A stretch of 64,000 bases of DNA from Aliikangiella sp. G2MR2-5. Its GTDB lineage: Bacteria; Pseudomonadota; Gammaproteobacteria; Enterobacterales; Kangiellaceae. The position numbers were made by a program, and so were the translations under genes. This document shows positions 60,205-64,000 of the stretch, one piece after another (the first letter of the stretch is position 1; each line of letters begins with the position of its first letter). The notes beneath the pieces are model-generated. The model saw only the letters and a list, made by a program, of their open reading frames with translations. It did not search any database and had not been told where the DNA came from. Location: contig NZ_JADPQF010000002.1 in the NCBI RefSeq assembly GCF_015687155.1, forward strand, positions 124,001 to 188,000, in the 5' to 3' direction.

Positions 60205-61017
60205 CTAGTGCTTACGTAATGACTGTCTACCAGAAGAATTAGCCACATTTTGATGTGGAACACTTCCTAGCATAGCCGATTGATGACTCAGAAATCCTAG
60301 ATTAACCATTTTAAGTAAAAAAGGGTCTGATTCATTGTCACCGATATCTGCGTAATCAGTAAGCTGATAGTCACTCCGCAATTTAAATACTTTAACGACC
60401 ATTGTTTTATCAGAAACAATCTCTTCAAGTGTCCAGCGAAATTGAAATCCATCCGTCTCTACCTCGTACTTTTGAGGGAGCCTAAGTTTTTCGTTCCATA
60501 TAACTAATGTTTTTTCACTTTCAAGCATGTAAGTAATCTGTTTGTCGCAATCAATGTTTTTTTCTTCTTTAATCGTCATTTCCTTGAGCTGATCATCAGT
60601 GATTATCTGGAATTTTCCTGACCAGTCTTTACTGCCTATCCCCTGATTTACTTCCATTGGTTGATATTCGATTCCTCTCTGGTAATTATCGAAATGCCTG
60701 ACTGGACGTATTTGACCATTGCTCACTCGATTCCATACTTCAGTCAGTCCACGCGCTGGAAATTCGTATGCAACCTGATTCAAATAACGCCACAAAATTA
60801 CTGTTTCCTGGCCCACAACCTGATTCGATTTTTTCTCAATCTTTTGTACAAGAAACTTAGCCCCCATTAAGGAAGGCAGAATACGACACTGAGAATCATC
60901 TTCTGCAAAACTAACTCTTTTGGCTGGCCCCGCAAAAGCCATATTGGTATAAAACTGTGCACATAAAGCTGTCACTAAAAATGTCCAGAATAGTTTGTAT
61001 TTTATTGTGTTTTCCAT
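60205..61017 (-). CDS. Exported hypothetical protein
   Basis: A 270-residue protein with a signal peptide (about 1-29, ending AFAG). The mature part has two cysteines (SQCRI and IDCDKQ) likely paired, and beta-rich sequence (VAYEFPARGLTEVWNRV). No family is recognised. It follows the tandem alkaline phosphatase genes after a terminator. Confidence 0.6.
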   Translation of the reverse strand: MENTIKYKLFWTFLVTALCAQFYTNMAFAGPAKRVSFAEDDSQCRILPSLMGAKFLVQKIEKKSNQVVGQETVILWRYLNQVAYEFPARGLTEVWNRVSNGQIRPVRHFDNYQRGIEYQPMEVNQGIGSKDWSGKFQIITDDQLKEMTIKEEKNIDCDKQITYMLESEKTLVIWNEKLRLPQKYEVETDGFQFRWTLEEIVSDKTMVVKVFKLRSDYQLTDYADIGDNESDPFLLKMVNLGFLSHQSAMLGSVPHQNVANSSGRQSLRKH

Positions 61018-61039
61018 TGAATACTCCGTTTACAGCAAA

Positions 61040-61063
61040 AGACGCGAGCAACTGCTCGCGTCT
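61040..61063 (-). terminator. Rho-independent terminator of the alkaline phosphatase genes
   Basis: An 11-bp stem (AGACGCGAGCA / TGCTCGCGTCT) with a tight loop, followed on the minus strand by TTTT. Confidence 0.75.
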
Positions 61064-61093
61064 CCCTGTGTTTTAACATAAGTCTTAGATTTA

Positions 61094-62890
61094 TCAGTTA
61101 ACTGCCGTTTCAGCTTTGTTAACCAGATTTCCAGCAAAGTCCATAATGTGGAAAATCAGATGTTGCTCATTGGTACCATTTACCAGATGAGCTCCCGGCC
61201 CCTGAGCATAAACTGCAACATCCTCTCCCGCATGCGTTTCAGATGAAAGAGGAACCAAAGATTCCTGGTGAAACCCTGGTTGCAAAGTGTCGATCAAAGT
61301 CAGGTCAACGCGTCCAGTTACTGCGTCATAGTCGTATCCGGCGTCCGCGTCAGTTTCAACACCTAAATCCTTAAACCCTCTGCCATTGGTATAACCAAGC
61401 GTAGTATAGGGGAGCTCATCAGCAGCCAGGGCTGCTTCAGTCTCTCCTACAGAAACGACTTTTCCTAAGATCGGATTTCCACGCTTAGGATATCCAGCAA
61501 TAGTCATCACATGACTGTGATCCGCAGTCACAATAATTAGCGTTTCTTCAGGATTAGTTTTTTCCATCGCCACTTTTACCGCTTCAGATAACTCAATAGT
61601 GTCATTCAATGCGTTGTAAGCATTACCGGCGTGGTGTCCATGATCAATTCGTCCAGCTTCAACAACCAGGAAAAAACCATTCTTGTTATTGTCCAGTATA
61701 TCGATTCCTTTACTGGTCATTTCAGTCAAAGAAGGTTCGCCAGCAATGTCATTTTCACGGTCAGCTTCATACTGCATATGCGACTCATTGAACAATGCGA
61801 AAAGATGTTCAGTCGACTCACTATCAAGAGCATTAAATCCGGCCTGGTCGTACACATAATGGCCTTGAGGATATAACGATTGCCACTCTTCAATTAGATT
61901 GCGATTGTCGGTTCTGTCGCCTTCAACACTGCTTACCGCATCCGGCGAATTAAACTCTGGATCTTTAGGCAGAAAGTGGCGACGGCCGCCTCCCATCACA
62001 ACTTCGATCCCATCGATATTAAGACCTGTAAATCGAGCTTCAAGATTCGTTTCAAAATTAATCAACTGAGAAGCAATATCTTCACAACCCTCTTCGATTG
62101 CAGATGCTGGCATGTCAGAATTATCTTCCCAATTACGGTCGGCAGATTTAGCATAAGTTGCAGCAGGAGTTGCGTGTGTGATTCTTGCGGTAGAAATAAT
62201 CCCGGTAGACTTTCCGGCAATTTCTGCCAACTCAAGGCCAGAGACTAGTTCGTTGCCAGAGACACTTTTACAATCGCCACGTACGACGCCTTCCGCAACA
62301 CCAATAACTCCCACATCTGTTTTTACGCCACTGATCATTGCAGTCATGGTGCCAGCTGAATCAGGAGTTTGTGCATCAACATTGTAAGTTTTTGCAAGAC
62401 CTGCAAATGGCATTTCCTCGAAACTCAGCCGATTTTCTTCACCAGGCAATCCTTTGTTTTGTCCATCAAGAATACGAGCCGCGGTAAGTGTCGATATTCC
62501 CATACCGTCTCCAACAAAAAGAATGATGTTTTTTGCACGCCCTTTTGCTTTTACTATTGAAGCAATATCTTGTTGTGCCTGCTCCACTTCCCATTCAGAC
62601 TCGACAAACCAGGGGTTGGCGGTACTTTCCAGAATATCATTTGCCTTAAGCTGCGTTATCGGCTCGTTACATAGATATTCCGTTGACTCAATTTCGCCAG
62701 AGTCCAGAATGCCATTTGCATCCATATCCACGCCCGAGTCAACTTGCAGCCCTCCATTTCGGCAAAACTCGTTGCCTATTTCCAATTGGCTCTGGTTAAC
62801 CAAACTGTTAAGTCCATCACTACCATCTTCCACACAACCAAGCATGAGCGAGGCAACAACAGCTACTGTAGATAGCTTAAAATAACTCAT
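61094..62890 (-). CDS. Alkaline phosphatase lipoprotein with DUF7151 leader
   Basis: A 598-residue lipoprotein: signal ending LMLGC (Cys19), then a DUF7151-like region about 20-95 (FCRNGGLQVDSGVDMDANG), then an alkaline phosphatase of the PhoA type. FVGDGMGISTLTAARI, nucleophile Ser in TPDSAGT, VEAGRIDHGHHAGNA and TADHSHV carry metal ligands. It should release phosphate from organic esters at the cell envelope. It is the second of two tandem copies. Confidence 0.93.
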   Translation of the reverse strand: MSYFKLSTVAVVASLMLGCVEDGSDGLNSLVNQSQLEIGNEFCRNGGLQVDSGVDMDANGILDSGEIESTEYLCNEPITQLKANDILESTANPWFVESEWEVEQAQQDIASIVKAKGRAKNIILFVGDGMGISTLTAARILDGQNKGLPGEENRLSFEEMPFAGLAKTYNVDAQTPDSAGTMTAMISGVKTDVGVIGVAEGVVRGDCKSVSGNELVSGLELAEIAGKSTGIISTARITHATPAATYAKSADRNWEDNSDMPASAIEEGCEDIASQLINFETNLEARFTGLNIDGIEVVMGGGRRHFLPKDPEFNSPDAVSSVEGDRTDNRNLIEEWQSLYPQGHYVYDQAGFNALDSESTEHLFALFNESHMQYEADRENDIAGEPSLTEMTSKGIDILDNNKNGFFLVVEAGRIDHGHHAGNAYNALNDTIELSEAVKVAMEKTNPEETLIIVTADHSHVMTIAGYPKRGNPILGKVVSVGETEAALAADELPYTTLGYTNGRGFKDLGVETDADAGYDYDAVTGRVDLTLIDTLQPGFHQESLVPLSSETHAGEDVAVYAQGPGAHLVNGTNEQHLIFHIMDFAGNLVNKAETAVN

Positions 62891-62903
62891 TTTTCTCTCC
62901 CAA

Positions 62904-64000
62904 TTATTTCGCGATTAGGCCAAGTGCCTGATTAATCATGTGGAAAACAACATTTTGTTCGACATTACCCTGGGCAAAATACGCACCCGGGCCAATAGCA
63001 TGAATAGAGATATCCTCACCGGAATGAGTTTCAGAACTTTTCGGTACGGTTGTTTCCTGGTGGAATCCTGAAACAGTTGTTTCGACGCCAGTCAGATCGA
63101 CTCGACCAGCAAAGGCGATATCGCCATACGAAGCATCAGCATCAGTCTCGACTCCCAGATCCCTGAAGCCCAGACCGTTGTTGTATCCAAGAGTTGTATA
63201 AGGCATGCCGTCGCTGGCAAGTGCGGGCTCCTCACTTCCAACAGGTACAACTTTGCCTAGAATAGGATTTCCTCTTTTTGGATAACCAGCGATGGTAAAT
63301 ACATGGCTATGGTCAGCAGTAACAATGATCAAAGTTTCTTCAGGATTGGTATTTTCCACGGCAGTTTCAACCGCTTTGGCAAATTCTATCGTTTCAGTCA
63401 ATGCGTTATATGCGCTTCCGGCATGGTGTCCATGATCAATTCGACCAGACTCGACAACCATAAAAAATCCTTTTTTATTGTTATCCAGGAGCTCTATCGC
63501 TTTGCCTGTCATTTCACTTAATGAAGGCTCTCCTGCCAGATCATTTTCTCGGTCAGCCTCATATTGCATATGAGACTCGTTAAATAGACCGAGAATTCTT
63601 TCGCTACTTTCTGGATCGATAGAATCGAATCCTTTTGAATCCATAACGAACTCACCGTTTTCATACTTTTCGGACCATTCAGCGATAAGGTTTCTTTGGT
63701 CAGTCCGATCTCCTTCAACAGTACTGACGGCGTCATTAGTATTAAAAGCTTCATCTTTTGGTAAGAAGTGACGGCGTCCTCCTCCCATAACAACTTCAAT
63801 ACCATCAATGTCAGTGCCTAAGAAACGGCTTTCTAAATTGTCTTCAAAGTAAATCAATTGCTCTGCAATATCTTTACAACCAGCATCAACTGCAGACTGC
63901 GGCATATCTGAAATATCTTCCCAGTTGCGATCTGCCGACTTGGCGTAGGTCGCTGCGGGTGTCGCATGCGTTATCCGGGCCGTTGTCACAATACCGGTAG
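62904..64000 (-). CDS. Alkaline phosphatase, C-terminal part (cut by window edge)
   Basis: The 3' part of a second alkaline phosphatase closely similar to the one at 61094-62890, 13 bp upstream of it; the visible 365 residues begin TGIVTTARITHATPAATY and keep the metal sites GRIDHGHH and TADHSHV and the end SSETHSGEDI. The gene starts beyond the window. The copies differ at many residues, so duplication is not recent. Confidence 0.92.
   Translation of the reverse strand, partial: TGIVTTARITHATPAATYAKSADRNWEDISDMPQSAVDAGCKDIAEQLIYFEDNLESRFLGTDIDGIEVVMGGGRRHFLPKDEAFNTNDAVSTVEGDRTDQRNLIAEWSEKYENGEFVMDSKGFDSIDPESSERILGLFNESHMQYEADRENDLAGEPSLSEMTGKAIELLDNNKKGFFMVVESGRIDHGHHAGSAYNALTETIEFAKAVETAVENTNPEETLIIVTADHSHVFTIAGYPKRGNPILGKVVPVGSEEPALASDGMPYTTLGYNNGLGFRDLGVETDADASYGDIAFAGRVDLTGVETTVSGFHQETTVPKSSETHSGEDISIHAIGPGAYFAQGNVEQNVVFHMINQALGLIAK

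Overview
The window looks like the chromosome of a free-living, probably marine, Gram-negative gammaproteobacterium. The evidence is a set of lipoproteins and Sec signal peptides, YcbX-, YaiI-, TypA- and Dtd-type housekeeping genes, a long-form PurC, a fused ThiDE, and many secreted peptidases. Base composition is moderately AT-rich and start codons are often TTG or GTG. A relative of Kangiellaceae/Aliikangiella would fit, but that is an inference from gene content only. No rRNA, tRNA, CRISPR array, prophage or insertion sequence was recognised.

Layout. 0-11.3 kb: start of a lipoprotein gene, a DUF350 membrane protein with a secreted metzincin-like protease, an AhpD-like protein, a dipeptidyl-peptidase IV, a membrane protein, an 825-residue protein with two class I prenyltransferase-type domains, and an alkyltransferase-like DNA repair protein behind a TPR membrane protein. 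11.4-22.4 kb: a tatD / hydrolase / GFA / LplT-PlsC gene run, a 1050-residue plant-type methionine S-methyltransferase, gamma-glutamyltransferase, dtd and proline iminopeptidase. 22.4-38 kb: two M9 collagenase-like proteins (22.7 and 31.6 kb), typA, a LysR regulator, a RimB-RimK fusion, a MOSC protein, an EamA exporter, then purC, gnd and tal. 38-41 kb: thiDE and a beta-lactamase-fold hydrolase. 41.3-44.35 kb: a short integron-type cassette array without an integrase in the window. 44.35-49.3 kb: a large inverted repeat, then GNAT, yaiI, a lipoprotein, an FMN-binding protein, and a slipin/NfeD pair. 49.4-53.9 kb: thiC-thiO-thiS-thiG under a TPP riboswitch. 54-64 kb: an SDR, a CigR-like protein, a periplasmic binding protein, a GAF-GGDEF cyclase, a DGC protein, a cysteine synthase-glutaredoxin fusion, an unknown exported protein and two tandem alkaline phosphatases.

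How the genes fit together. Many products are exported peptidases or finish peptide breakdown (DPP IV, proline iminopeptidase, GGT, two M9 proteins, a metzincin). With two alkaline phosphatases, this suggests life on protein and organic phosphate. Thiamine is made through a riboswitch-controlled thiCOSG operon plus a separate thiDE. gnd and tal sit side by side for the pentose phosphate pathway.

The most interesting items are three. First, the plant-type methionine S-methyltransferase keeps what look like all the PLP catalytic residues in its C-terminal aminotransferase domain. Second, the prenyltransferase carries two complete sets of Asp-rich motifs. Third, the cassette array can be recognised because the R'' box of each cassette is complementary to its own leading core site.
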